From contig DATLFI010000212.1 in assembly GCA_035524895.1 (NCBI GenBank), positions 1 through 13,044 on the forward strand: a stretch of 13,044 nucleotides of DNA, in the 5' to 3' direction. Every line of letters starts with the position of its first letter. Within the stretch, counting starts at the first letter, position 1. Origin of the DNA: DATLFI01 sp035524895. Lineage in GTDB: Bacteria; Acidobacteriota; Thermoanaerobaculia; Multivoradales; Multivoraceae. The notes beneath the pieces were generated by a model. It ran no database searches, was not told the origin of the DNA, and saw only the letters and a list, made by a program, of their open reading frames with translations. A program made the position numbers and the translations under genes. Below are positions 1 through 8,677 of the stretch, piece by piece.

Positions 1-460
1 CGCGGCGCTGCTTCATGAACCAGGTGGCCTGCCAGAGATCCTTCTCGAGGAGCTCCCGCATGCGGGCGTCATCGGCGCCGTCCAGCTCGCCGAGGCGCTC
101 GAGCATCTTGCGCTGCGAGGCGAGCACCTCGTCGAGGTCGCGGCGCATGAGGATCACGCGATAGCGGCTGTCGAGGGGCAGGCTCCGGACCAGGCGCGAG
201 ATGACTTTGACGCCTTTGCCGCGCGCGTCGCGGATCCACGAGCGATCGGTCGACTTCTCGAGGTTCTTGACCCGCTCGTCCTCGAAGTAGCCCTTCGGGT
301 TGTCCTCGTCGGCGACGCGTTCGTGGTCGATCACGAGCTCGAGCCCGCCGGCCTCGAGCATTTTCATCGCCATCGACGTACCCGAGCGCGGAACGCCCGA
401 CACCACCACGACGGGCCGCCCGAAGCGGAGGTGCTGCCAGCGCTCGCGAAGGCTCGTCAT
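1..460 (-). CDS. Sulfotransferase-family protein, C-terminal part beyond window edge
   Basis: The first 153 residues of this protein are visible and the frame runs off the window without a stop. About 14 residues in there is a PAPS-type sulfotransferase 5'-phosphosulfate loop (VVVVSGVPRSGTSMAMKML). It is followed by DNPKGYFE and by MRRDLDEVLASQRKML, which resembles the 3'-phosphate-binding segment of the family. The family transfers sulfate from PAPS to a hydroxyl or amino group of a glycan, lipid or small molecule; the acceptor here is unknown. ATG at 460 was chosen because the P-loop follows at the usual distance. No Shine-Dalgarno sequence is visible, and the frame stays open further upstream without a better start. 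The gene diverges from the phosphodiesterase at 712, so the two may share the 251-bp control region. The family call is firm, the exact substrate class is not. The fold could also serve another group-transfer reaction. Confidence 0.85.
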   Translation of the reverse strand, partial: MTSLRERWQHLRFGRPVVVVSGVPRSGTSMAMKMLEAGGLELVIDHERVADEDNPKGYFEDERVKNLEKSTDRSWIRDARGKGVKVISRLVRSLPLDSRYRVILMRRDLDEVLASQRKMLERLGELDGADDARMRELLEKDLWQATWFMKQRR

Positions 461-627
461 CGCCAAGGCTTGATCGCCACGGGCTTCATAGCTCTGATGC
501 CGCGCGTTCCATGAGGTGGATAGAATGTCTGCCGGCTCGGACACCGGTGGATCCGGCGCACGTTAGCCCCTCCGCCCGACGCGACGCAACCGGGCTCGGG
601 TGTCTCGAGCATCAGGGGTCGGTCGCC

Positions 628-656
628 TTGTTCCGCGGTCGACCCACCTTTACACT
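628..656 (+). promoter_or_regulatory. Candidate sigma70-type promoter for the phosphodiesterase gene
   Basis: TTGTTC (628-633) and TACACT (651-656) are separated by exactly 17 bp and lie about 55 bp before the ATG at 712. Three of six -35 bases and four of six -10 bases match the consensus. This is the most AT-rich spot in the 251-bp divergent gap between the sulfotransferase and phosphodiesterase genes. I see no other clear regulatory element in that gap. Confidence 0.35.
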
Positions 657-711
657 GCGAAGGCGCACCGCGACGACCGGCGGCTCGCATCGCGCACCTC
701 GACACCCTTCG

Positions 712-2943
<2,232 letters not shown>

Positions 2944-2950
2944 AGCGACC

Positions 2951-3040
2951 GCCCCTGTCCCATCGCCCCCCATCGCTCCTTCGCTCCATACCCTCTTTGA
3001 TCGCACCGCTTCCGTCCACGCTTGCAAACCCCACAGCCAC
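2951..3040 (+). promoter_or_regulatory. C-rich, G-poor intergenic leader, possible Rho utilisation (rut) region
   Basis: Between the phosphodiesterase stop and the next gene, this 90-nt stretch has 46 C and only 12 G on the plus strand. That is a strong C-over-G bias in otherwise balanced GC-rich DNA, and no stem-loop is evident. Unstructured C-rich, G-poor RNA is what Rho binds, so it could end or attenuate transcription between the first and second genes. No intrinsic terminator is visible here. Confidence 0.3.
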
Positions 3041-3044
3041 GAGG
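3041..3044 (+). promoter_or_regulatory. Shine-Dalgarno sequence fixing the GTG start at 3050
   Basis: GAGG lies 5 nt before the GTG. There is no ATG in frame upstream, so this site supports the GTG start of the small protein. It is one of the few recognisable Shine-Dalgarno sequences in the window. Confidence 0.5.
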
Positions 3045-3049
3045 CCCCC

Positions 3050-3244
3050 GTGTTCGACACCGCCAAGATCAAGCTCGACAAGGAACTCCTGGCGCGCGTG
3101 AAGCGCTACGCCGACATCGCCGGCTACTCCTCGGTCGAGGAGTTCATCACCCACGCGCTCGAGAAAGAGCTCTCGAAGCTCGACGGCGCCGAGTCCGAGG
3201 AGGAGATCAAGAAGCGCCTCCAGGGATTGGGATACATCTCCTGA
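3050..3244 (+). CDS. Small ribbon-helix-helix-like protein
   Basis: 64 residues from a GTG start. The N-terminal part alternates as a short beta strand (KIKLDKELLARV) followed by two helices (residues about 12-23 and 28-43), with the turn AGYSSVEEF, as in CopG/Arc-type ribbon-helix-helix proteins. After the last helix come an acidic segment (ESEEEIKKRL) and the C-terminal LGYIS. The usual role of the fold is dimeric sequence-specific DNA binding, often autoregulatory or as an antitoxin. No toxin gene is adjacent, so a regulator or a scaffold for the flanking membrane proteins is more likely. It lies 106 bp after the phosphodiesterase and 37 bp before the Oxa1-like membrane gene, on the same strand. 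The existence of the gene is well supported by coding-like composition and its start site. The fold assignment comes from pattern recognition only. Confidence 0.7.
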   Translation: MFDTAKIKLDKELLARVKRYADIAGYSSVEEFITHALEKELSKLDGAESEEEIKKRLQGLGYIS

Positions 3245-3248
3245 CTCG

Positions 3249-3269
3249 GCCGCGGCCGCAAGCCGCGGC
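3249..3269 (+). other. GC-only stem-loop between the small protein and the membrane protein
   Basis: An 8-bp perfect stem (GCCGCGGC in both arms) with the 5-nt loop CGCAA sits 4 nt after the stop codon at 3244 and 12 nt before the next ATG. There is no following U tract, so it is not a classical terminator. It could mark an mRNA processing or stability boundary, or reduce translation of the membrane gene. Confidence 0.4.
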
Positions 3270-3281
3270 GCGCGCTTCTCC

Positions 3282-4112
3282 ATGACCTCCCTCAACTCCT
3301 TCCTCCGCGGCGTCGTCGACCTGACGCTGCTGCCGTTCCGGCTGGCGCCGTCGTGGGTGTCGCTCACGCTGTACGCGCTGGTACTGGCTGTGCTGGCGCT
3401 GCTCGTCTACAAGCGCTGCTCCAACCAGCCAGCGATCGAGGCGGCGAAGCGGCGGATGGCGGCGTCGATCTTCGAGATCCGCCTGTTCAACGACGACCTC
3501 CGCGCGATCCTCCGCGCCCAGGGGTCGTTGCTGCGCGACAACATGAGGTACCTCGGGTTGAACCTCGTGCCGCTAGTGGTGATGGTCGCGCTGATGCTGC
3601 CGTTGTTTGCGCACCTGCAGTTCGTGTACGGCTACGAAGGGATGCCGGTGGGCAAGCCGGCGGTGATTACGGTCGCGCTCGCGGAGGGCGCGGCCCCGGA
3701 CACTGCGCCGCCCGAGGTCGAGCTGAGCGCTCCCGACGGCGTGCGCATCGAGGCCGGTCCGGTCTGGATCCAGCCGCGCCGCGAGCTCTCGTGGCGGCTG
3801 GTCGGTGACGAGCCCGGACGCTACGAGCTGGCGCTCGACCTCGAAGGCCGGGAAACGACCAAGAGCCTCGTCGTCGACAGCGGCCTGACCCGGCGTTCTC
3901 CGGTGCGGCAGCGGTCGGGCTTCTGGAACCAGCTTCTCTACCCCGCCGAGGATCCACTGCCGAGCGACCTTGGGCTGGAGTCGATCCGTCTCGACTACCC
4001 CGAGCGCGATGTCTCGCTGCTCGGGATCGAGATGCACTGGTCGATCGCTGTGCTGATCCTTTCGCTGGTGATCGCGCTGCTGTTGCGGAAGAGGTTCGGC
4101 GTCACGTTCTGA
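3282..4112 (+). CDS. Three-TM membrane protein with Oxa1/YidC/DUF106-like N-terminal half
   Basis: 276 residues. TM1 is about 24-43, followed by a basic, helical, probably cytoplasmic segment (44-90) containing KRCSNQPAIEAAKRRM and FEIRLFNDDLRAILRAQG. TM2 is about 91-112. A beta-rich, probably periplasmic domain follows (about 120-250), then TM3 (253-268) ending in RKR. The N-out, cytoplasmic helical hairpin, TM2 layout resembles the Oxa1 superfamily (YidC, archaeal DUF106, EMC3), whose members insert membrane proteins. A large domain between TM2 and TM3 is not typical of those. Positive charges flank TM1 and TM3 on the same predicted side. It follows the ribbon-helix-helix-like gene by 37 bp and is probably co-transcribed with the phosphodiesterase. 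I know no characterised function. The Oxa1 link is by topology and general pattern, so it could be a distinct accessory protein of the phosphodiesterase. No Shine-Dalgarno sequence is visible. Confidence 0.75.
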   Translation: MTSLNSFLRGVVDLTLLPFRLAPSWVSLTLYALVLAVLALLVYKRCSNQPAIEAAKRRMAASIFEIRLFNDDLRAILRAQGSLLRDNMRYLGLNLVPLVVMVALMLPLFAHLQFVYGYEGMPVGKPAVITVALAEGAAPDTAPPEVELSAPDGVRIEAGPVWIQPRRELSWRLVGDEPGRYELALDLEGRETTKSLVVDSGLTRRSPVRQRSGFWNQLLYPAEDPLPSDLGLESIRLDYPERDVSLLGIEMHWSIAVLILSLVIALLLRKRFGVTF

Positions 4113-4151
4113 TGCCCCAGTTGCCGAGCTCGTCCTTCAGCTCGTCGCGCC

Positions 4152-4853
4152 TCAGCGCCCCCTCTGCCACTGCTTCGCCCCGAACAGGGCATCCCGGCTC
4201 TTCGCGTCCATCGGGATGCCGTCCGGCTGGCGCAGCTCCTTGCCGACCTCGATGCCGCGGCGGACGCCGGGTCGATCCTTCATGACGTCGAACCAACGAC
4301 GCACATTGGGATAGTCCCCGAGCTCGATGCCCTGGCGTTTGTAGGGCACGAGCCACGGAAAGATCATCATGTCCGCGATCGAATAGTCACCCGCGACGTA
4401 CTCGTTTCCCGAGAGCTGGCCGTCGAGCACCGCGTAGAGACGCTTCGCCTCGTTGCTGTACCGGTCGATGGCGTACTGCAGCTTGTCCTCCGCGTACATC
4501 CGGAAGTGGTGCGCCTGGCCCAGCATCGGCCCCACGTGTCCGACCTGGAACATCAGCCACTGCAGCACGTTGTACCGGCGGCGCGGGTCGGCTGGCAGGA
4601 ACCTGCCGGTCTTCTCCGCCAAGTACCACAGGATGCAGCCAGACTCGAACAGGGCGATCGGGGCGCCGTCCGGGCCATCGCTGTCGACCAGAGCCGGGAT
4701 CTTGTTGTTGGGGCTGATGCCAAGGAACTCGGCCTCGAACTGCTCGCCCTGCCCGATGTTCACGGGTCGTACGCGGTACTCGAGGCCAGCCTCCTCGAGA
4801 AAGATCGTCACCTTCCAGCCGTTCGGCGTGGGCCAGTAGTAGAGGTCCAGCAT
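4152..4853 (-). CDS. yfcG: Nu-class glutathione S-transferase / disulfide-bond reductase (YfcG-like)
   Basis: 233 residues. The N-terminal thioredoxin-like domain starts LDLYYWPTPNGWK, in which T9 and N11 occupy the positions of the glutathione-contacting residues of E. coli YfcG. SPNNKIPALVD follows (cis-Pro loop), then FESGCILWYLAEKTG. The helical C-terminal domain has GPMLGQAHHF and DYSIADMMIFPW, both characteristic of the YfcG/YghU group. These cytosolic enzymes use glutathione to reduce disulfides or peroxides and have weak conjugating activity. The ATG at 4853 is preceded by AAGGGAG with a 7-nt spacer, a good Shine-Dalgarno sequence. The gene is divergent from the ABC transporter operon and converges on the Oxa1-like gene, with a 39-bp gap and no strong terminator between. 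Its position beside the glutathione genes fits a role as consumer of the glutathione they make. Confidence 0.93.
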   Translation of the reverse strand: MLDLYYWPTPNGWKVTIFLEEAGLEYRVRPVNIGQGEQFEAEFLGISPNNKIPALVDSDGPDGAPIALFESGCILWYLAEKTGRFLPADPRRRYNVLQWLMFQVGHVGPMLGQAHHFRMYAEDKLQYAIDRYSNEAKRLYAVLDGQLSGNEYVAGDYSIADMMIFPWLVPYKRQGIELGDYPNVRRWFDVMKDRPGVRRGIEVGKELRQPDGIPMDAKSRDALFGAKQWQRGR

Positions 4854-4884
4854 TGGGGTTCTCCCTTCGAGGGGTCTTCACTAG

Positions 4885-4890
4885 ATGATA
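4885..4890 (-). promoter_or_regulatory. Candidate -10 element for the glutathione S-transferase gene
   Basis: Read on the minus strand the hexamer is TATCAT, five of six matches to TATAAT, about 31 bp before the ATG. A TTGGCA lies upstream (4904-4909) but only 13 bp away, too close for a normal -35. The call therefore rests on the -10 alone. Confidence 0.25.
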
Positions 4891-4892
4891 GC

Positions 4893-4902
4893 CACGGCCG
4901 TG
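4893..4902. promoter_or_regulatory. 10-bp palindrome in the divergent GST/ABC control region
   Basis: CACGGCCGTG is a perfect palindrome immediately upstream of the candidate -10 of the GST gene. A dimeric regulator bound here would block that promoter. At this base composition a palindrome of this length can easily arise by chance. Confidence 0.2.
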
Positions 4903-4929
4903 CTGCCAATCCCTCAGGACCCTTCGGGT

Positions 4930-4958
4930 TTGACCGGTCAGGGGGTCCCTGCCAAGAT
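4930..4958 (+). promoter_or_regulatory. Candidate promoter for the ABC transporter / glutathione operon
   Basis: TTGACC (4930-4935), five of six matches to the -35 consensus, is followed after 17 bp by CAAGAT (4953-4958), three of six matches to the -10. The -35 overlaps the perfect palindrome TGACCGGTCA (4931-4940), so it may be an operator-controlled promoter. The leader to the ATG at 5027 would be about 60 nt. Confidence 0.35.
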
Positions 4959-5026
4959 CCTAGGAGCTCGCCGACCCACCGCGACCCGCGGCGCGGCCAG
5001 TCTTGCTCCTCGAACCCATTCCCCCC

Positions 5027-5962
5027 ATGAAGGCGCTCGAGATCCGCGGCCTGCGGAAGGTCTATGCCAATGGCATCGAAGCGCTTCGCGGCATCGACCT
5101 GGAGGTGAGCGAGGGCGACTTCTTCGGACTCCTGGGCCCCAACGGCGCCGGCAAGTCCACGGCGATCGGGATCGTCTCGTCGCTGGTCAACAAGACGGCG
5201 GGCGAGGTGCGGGTCTTCGGCATCGACGTCGACTCCGACCGCGTCGCCGCCAAGCGCCTGATCGGCCTGGTGCCCCAGGAGATCAACTTCAATCAGTTCG
5301 AGCGACCGGACCAGATCGTCGCCCAGCAAGCCGGGTACTACGGCGTGCCCTGGCGGCGCGCGAAAGAGCGTGCGGAGGAGGTCCTGCGCCAGATGGGTCT
5401 CTGGGACAAGCGCGAGCAGACCTCGCGCTCGCTCTCGGGTGGCATGAAGCGCCGGCTGATGATCGCTCGCGCGCTGGTGCACAAGCCCGCGCTCCTCATC
5501 CTGGACGAGCCGACGGCCGGAGTCGACATCGAGCTGCGAAGAACGACCTGGCAGTTGATGGACGAGATCAACCGCGCCGGCACCACCGTCATCCTGACCA
5601 CACACTACCTCGAGGAGGCCGAGAGCCTCTGCCGCCGCATCGCGATCATCGACCACGGCCGCATCGTCGAGAACACCGACACTCGCTCACTGCTGGCCAA
5701 GCTCCACGTCGAGACCTTCGTGGTCGACCTGGAGGCGCCGGTCGAGAGCGTTCCGCCTCTGGACGGCTTCGTGGCGCGATTGCGGCCGGACGGCTCGCTC
5801 GAGGTCGATGTCTCCCGCGGCACCAGTCTCAACTCGCTGTTCCACCAGCTCGACCGGCACGGGCTCCGCGTGGCCAGCATGCGCAACAAGGCCAATCGCC
5901 TCGAAGAGCTGTTCGTGCGTCTCACCGGAAAGCAGCAGGGCCCCATGCGGGAAGCGTCGTGA
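5027..5962 (+). CDS. yadG: ABC transporter ATP-binding protein (YadG type)
   Basis: 311 residues, the nucleotide-binding subunit that powers an ABC-2 type exporter at the inner face of the cytoplasmic membrane. Visible motifs are Walker A GPNGAGKST (37-45), a Q-loop region at LVPQEINFN, signature LSGGM (136-140), Walker B LLILDEPTAGVD with D160-E161, and H193 in TTHYLEE. Segments such as SSLVNKTAGEVRVFG, SGGMKRRLMIARALVHKP and MRNKANRLEELFV are distinctive of E. coli YadG, and they extend through the C-terminal domain. The ATG at 5027 is preferred to an in-frame TTG at 5003 because YadG begins just before the first strand. No Shine-Dalgarno sequence is seen before the run of six C. It overlaps yadH by 4 nt. 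The substrate of YadGH is not established. Placement ahead of gshA hints at export of a thiol or conjugate, which is inference only. Confidence 0.94.
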   Translation: MKALEIRGLRKVYANGIEALRGIDLEVSEGDFFGLLGPNGAGKSTAIGIVSSLVNKTAGEVRVFGIDVDSDRVAAKRLIGLVPQEINFNQFERPDQIVAQQAGYYGVPWRRAKERAEEVLRQMGLWDKREQTSRSLSGGMKRRLMIARALVHKPALLILDEPTAGVDIELRRTTWQLMDEINRAGTTVILTTHYLEEAESLCRRIAIIDHGRIVENTDTRSLLAKLHVETFVVDLEAPVESVPPLDGFVARLRPDGSLEVDVSRGTSLNSLFHQLDRHGLRVASMRNKANRLEELFVRLTGKQQGPMREAS

Positions 5963-6810
5963 GCCAAAAGGCCGTCGCGAGCGTGGTCGGCCCGACCGCC
6001 GCCGCTCACGAGCCGCGGAGCGCCGAGCTGCCGGCCTCGCGCTTCCGCGCGAGCTGGATCGGCTTCGCCACCACCGTCCGGCGCGAGGTGGTGCGCGTGA
6101 TACGCATCTGGGGGCAGACCCTCCTGCCGCCGGTGATCACCACCACGCTCTACTTCATCATCTTCGGCCCGATCCTCGGCAACCGCATCGGTGAGATGGG
6201 GGGCTACACGTACCTCCAGTACGTGACACCCGGCCTGATCATGATGGCCGTGCTGACCAACGCCTACACCAACGTGGTCTCCTCGTTCTTCGGCGCCAAG
6301 TTCCAGCACTACGTCGAGGAGATGTTGGTAGCGCCGATGCCGAGCTCTGCGATCCTCTGGGGTTACGCCATGGGCGGAGTGTTCCGCGGCCTGGTGGTCG
6401 GCGCCGTGGTCGCCGTGGTCAGCCTGTTCTTTGCGGACCTCCCGGTGCGGCACCCCTTCATTACCGCCTCGGTAGCGGTGCTGACCTCGCTCACGTTCTC
6501 GTTCGCGGGCTTCGTGAACGCGCTCGTGGCACGCAACTTCGACGAGGTGACCATCGTACCGACCTTCGTGCTGACGCCCCTGACCATGCTCGGAGGCGTC
6601 TTCTACTCGGTGCAGCTCCTTCCCGAGCCGTGGCGCGCCCTGTCGTTCGCCAACCCGATCCTCTACATGGTCAACGCCTTCCGTTACGGCATCTTGGGCA
6701 CCGCCGACATGCCGATCACGACCGCGTACGGCGTTCTGGTGGCCTTCATCGGCGCCTTCTACGTCGCCGCGCACGTCATGCTGCGGCGTGGCGTGGGGAT
6801 TCGTACGTGA
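5959..6810 (+). CDS. yadH: ABC-2 type transporter permease (YadH type)
   Basis: 283 residues from a GTG whose last two bases form part of the yadG stop codon (GTGA overlap), a classic coupled start. About 27 residues that E. coli YadH lacks precede the family core, which begins near TTVRREVVRVIRIWGQTLLPPVITTTLYFIIFG. Six membrane segments are evident in the core. Diagnostic stretches are YVTPGLIMMAVLTNAY, FFGAKFQHYVEEMLVAPMP, VPTFVLTPLTMLGGVFYS and NPILYMVNAFRYG. It forms the membrane pore of the exporter driven by the upstream ATPase. The reading frame is open far upstream of 5959, but that part only shadows yadG in another frame and shows no family similarity. The next gene, gshA, starts 68 bp downstream on the same strand. 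Confidence 0.93.
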   Translation: MSQKAVASVVGPTAAAHEPRSAELPASRFRASWIGFATTVRREVVRVIRIWGQTLLPPVITTTLYFIIFGPILGNRIGEMGGYTYLQYVTPGLIMMAVLTNAYTNVVSSFFGAKFQHYVEEMLVAPMPSSAILWGYAMGGVFRGLVVGAVVAVVSLFFADLPVRHPFITASVAVLTSLTFSFAGFVNALVARNFDEVTIVPTFVLTPLTMLGGVFYSVQLLPEPWRALSFANPILYMVNAFRYGILGTADMPITTAYGVLVAFIGAFYVAAHVMLRRGVGIRT

Positions 6811-6862
6811 GCTCTGCCCCACAGCCACCCCTGAGCTTCGGCCAGGGCTACTGAACCCCTGA

Positions 6863-6874
6863 GGTCTCGAGACC
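6863..6874. promoter_or_regulatory. 12-bp palindrome just upstream of gshA
   Basis: GGTCTCGAGACC is perfectly self-complementary and ends 4 nt before the gshA ATG at 6879. It would occupy the position of a Shine-Dalgarno sequence and none is visible. It may be an operator or a short RNA hairpin that limits initiation, or chance. Confidence 0.25.
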
Positions 6875-6878
6875 GCCC

Positions 6879-8027
6879 ATGGACCCAGAAGTCAGCGACC
6901 TCCTCCTGCGCAAGGGCATCGAGGAGGAGGTATACACCGGCAGCACGGACGGCCACGTGGTCGGCCTCTCCGCGCGCATCGCGGCCGACCTACCGGGGTT
7001 CGCCACCGAGCCGGACGCCCGCAACGTCGAGTACGTCACCGAGCCCTATCGCGACTACCAGCGCCTGATCGACCAGCTGATGGCCAAGCGCTGCCGCCTG
7101 CGTCGCTACCTCGCCGAGCTCGACTCGTACACGCTGGTTCCGGGCGGCACGATCCCGCTCGATACCGGCGACGAGTTCGTGCTGTCGAACCACGACAACC
7201 CTTACTACCGTTACATCCGGGACACCTACGGCACCCGCGTGGTGACCGCGAGCACCCACATCAACGTCGGCATCGAGGACCCGGACGAGCTGCTGCGAGC
7301 GTGCCGCGTGATCCGCTGCGAGGCGGCGCCCTACCTCGCGCTCACAGCCTCGTCGCCCTTCCTGCGCGGCGCGGTCACCGGGCACCACTCGACCCGTTGG
7401 ACGATGTTCCCCGAAACGCCGGATGTCGTGCCGTTCTTCGTCGATCCTCCGCACTTCGTGGGCTGGGTCGAGGGACAGATCCGCGACGGCGGGATGTACA
7501 ACGCGCGTCATCTCTGGATCTCGGTGCGACCGAACGGACCGGCCACGCCCTACGAGCTGACGCGTCTGGAGCTGCGCATCTGCGACCGGATCAGCCGCCC
7601 GCGCGTGCTGGCGGGAGTGGTCGCCTTGCTCGAGGCGCGCATCTGGCAGGTGCTGGAGGACCCGACCCTCGATCCGCTGCGTTCCCGCGACGACGCCGAG
7701 CTGCGCGCGCTCGTCCGAGCGAACGAGCAGGACGCCGCCCACCGCAGTCTCGAGGCCGACTTCACCGACTGGGAGTCGGGCGATCGGACTTCCCTGCGCG
7801 ACTGGCTGGCGGCGCGCGTGGCCTCGCTGCGCCCGGTGGCCCAAGCGCATGGCTTCGAGCCGCATCTCGAAGGGGTGGAGACCCTGCTCGCCGAGGGCAA
7901 CCTCGCCCAGCGCTGGCTCGCCTGGCACCGCGAAGGGCAGAGCCCGCAGGAGGTCATCTCGCGCGCGATCGTCGAGCTGGCGGCGATCGACCGCGAGTAC
8001 GATCCGTGCTGCCCCGGGCCGGTGTGA
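6879..8027 (+). CDS. gshA: Glutamate-cysteine ligase, cyanobacterial type (GCS2 family)
   Basis: 382 residues. It makes gamma-glutamylcysteine from glutamate, cysteine and ATP in the cytosol, the first step of glutathione synthesis. The sequence follows the cyanobacterial GshA group closely. It has the N-terminal Glu-rich strand KGIEEEVYTG (12-21), GLSARIAADL, EPDARNVEY, then THINVGI around residue 127. HHSTRW follows near 169, then NARHLWISVRPNG and RLELRICD (229 onward). The length is normal for the group, and it is unrelated in sequence to the E. coli-type GshA. The ATG at 6879 is the only start giving the expected N-terminus. It follows yadH by 68 bp and overlaps chaC by 4 nt at the 3' end. 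Cyanobacterial-type GshA paired with a proteobacterial-type GshB suggests mixed ancestry of the pathway. Confidence 0.93.
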   Translation: MDPEVSDLLLRKGIEEEVYTGSTDGHVVGLSARIAADLPGFATEPDARNVEYVTEPYRDYQRLIDQLMAKRCRLRRYLAELDSYTLVPGGTIPLDTGDEFVLSNHDNPYYRYIRDTYGTRVVTASTHINVGIEDPDELLRACRVIRCEAAPYLALTASSPFLRGAVTGHHSTRWTMFPETPDVVPFFVDPPHFVGWVEGQIRDGGMYNARHLWISVRPNGPATPYELTRLELRICDRISRPRVLAGVVALLEARIWQVLEDPTLDPLRSRDDAELRALVRANEQDAAHRSLEADFTDWESGDRTSLRDWLAARVASLRPVAQAHGFEPHLEGVETLLAEGNLAQRWLAWHREGQSPQEVISRAIVELAAIDREYDPCCPGPV

Positions 8028-8602
8028 CACCCGTGTGGTGGATCTTCGGTTACGGCTCGCTGGTGTGGCGGCCTGCCTTTCCCTTCGCCGAACGCCGCGT
8101 CGCCTGCCTCGAAGGCTGGTCGCGGCGCTTCTGGCAGGGCTCCACGGATCACCGAGGCGTGCCGGGCGCTCCCGGTCGCGTGGTCACCCTGATCGAGGAA
8201 GCCGCCAGCCGCTGCTGGGGCCTCGCGTACCGGGTCGGCGATTCCGCTCGCGACGGGGTGCTGGAGCAGCTCGACCTACGCGAGCAGGGCGGCTACGAAC
8301 GCCGCGAGGTGACGCTACGGCTGGCGGATCCTCGTACCCGCCGTGAGCCAGGGGATTCGGCGGCGGCGCTGGTCTACCTCGCGACTCCGTCCAACCCCAA
8401 CTACCTCGGCCCGGCGCCCATAGACGCGATCGCGTCGCAAGTGCTCGCTGCCCGCGGCCCGAGCGGCAGCAACCTCGACTACGTGGCCCGTCTCGCCGAA
8501 GCGCTGCGCGATCTCGGCGTGGACCGGCAAGAGGACGAGCACGTCTTCGAGCTGGAGCGGCTGGTGGCCGCCGCGACGAAGCGCTCGTCCGCGGCGACCT
8601 GA
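8024..8602 (+). CDS. chaC: ChaC-family gamma-glutamylcyclotransferase (glutathione-specific)
   Basis: 192 residues. ChaC enzymes cleave glutathione to 5-oxoproline and Cys-Gly in the cytosol. The N-terminal substrate loop FGYGSLVWRP (8-17) and the catalytic-glutamate motif REQGGY (E87) are intact, as is the later NPNYLG segment. The GTG at 8024 overlaps the gshA stop codon (GTGA); an alternative in-frame GTG lies at 8033. The overlap indicates translational coupling with the ligase that makes the precursor, an unusual pairing of synthesis and degradation. A bacterial member might instead act on free gamma-glutamylcysteine or on gamma-glutamyl by-products of GshA. The sequence cannot separate these. 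gshB starts 75 bp downstream. Confidence 0.92.
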   Translation: MTPVWWIFGYGSLVWRPAFPFAERRVACLEGWSRRFWQGSTDHRGVPGAPGRVVTLIEEAASRCWGLAYRVGDSARDGVLEQLDLREQGGYERREVTLRLADPRTRREPGDSAAALVYLATPSNPNYLGPAPIDAIASQVLAARGPSGSNLDYVARLAEALRDLGVDRQEDEHVFELERLVAAATKRSSAAT

Positions 8603-8605
8603 GCG

Positions 8606-8619
8606 CGACTCGCGAGTCG
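8606..8619. promoter_or_regulatory. 14-bp perfect palindrome between chaC and gshB
   Basis: CGACTCGCGAGTCG starts 3 nt after the chaC stop codon, in the only gap of any size between the thiol genes. It may be an operator for gshB, a small RNA hairpin at the end of the gshA-chaC message, or chance. In DNA of this composition one or two such palindromes could occur in a window of this size. Confidence 0.25.
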
Positions 8620-8677
8620 ATCTGCCCGGTGCCCGCGCCCCCGCAGTAGGACGATCCGGCGGTGATACCGTCGCCGC

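Noticed and set aside
511..711. 67-residue N-terminal extension of the phosphodiesterase from ATG 511
   Set aside because: It covers the candidate promoter and has no conserved features. The signal-like hydrophobic segment begins just after ATG 712.
3050..3244. Antitoxin of a toxin-antitoxin pair
   Set aside because: The ribbon-helix-helix-like fold would fit, but neither neighbour resembles a toxin: one is a 743-residue phosphodiesterase and the other a three-TM membrane protein.
4125..4144. 6-bp stem (CGAGCT/AGCTCG) between the convergent Oxa1-like and GST genes as a terminator
   Set aside because: The stem is short, the loop is 8 nt and no T tract follows on either strand.
4885..5958. 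N-terminal extension of the YadH frame back to 4885
   Set aside because: The upstream part is a shadow of yadG in another frame, Arg/Pro-rich and unlike any permease. The GTG overlapping the yadG stop is the natural start.
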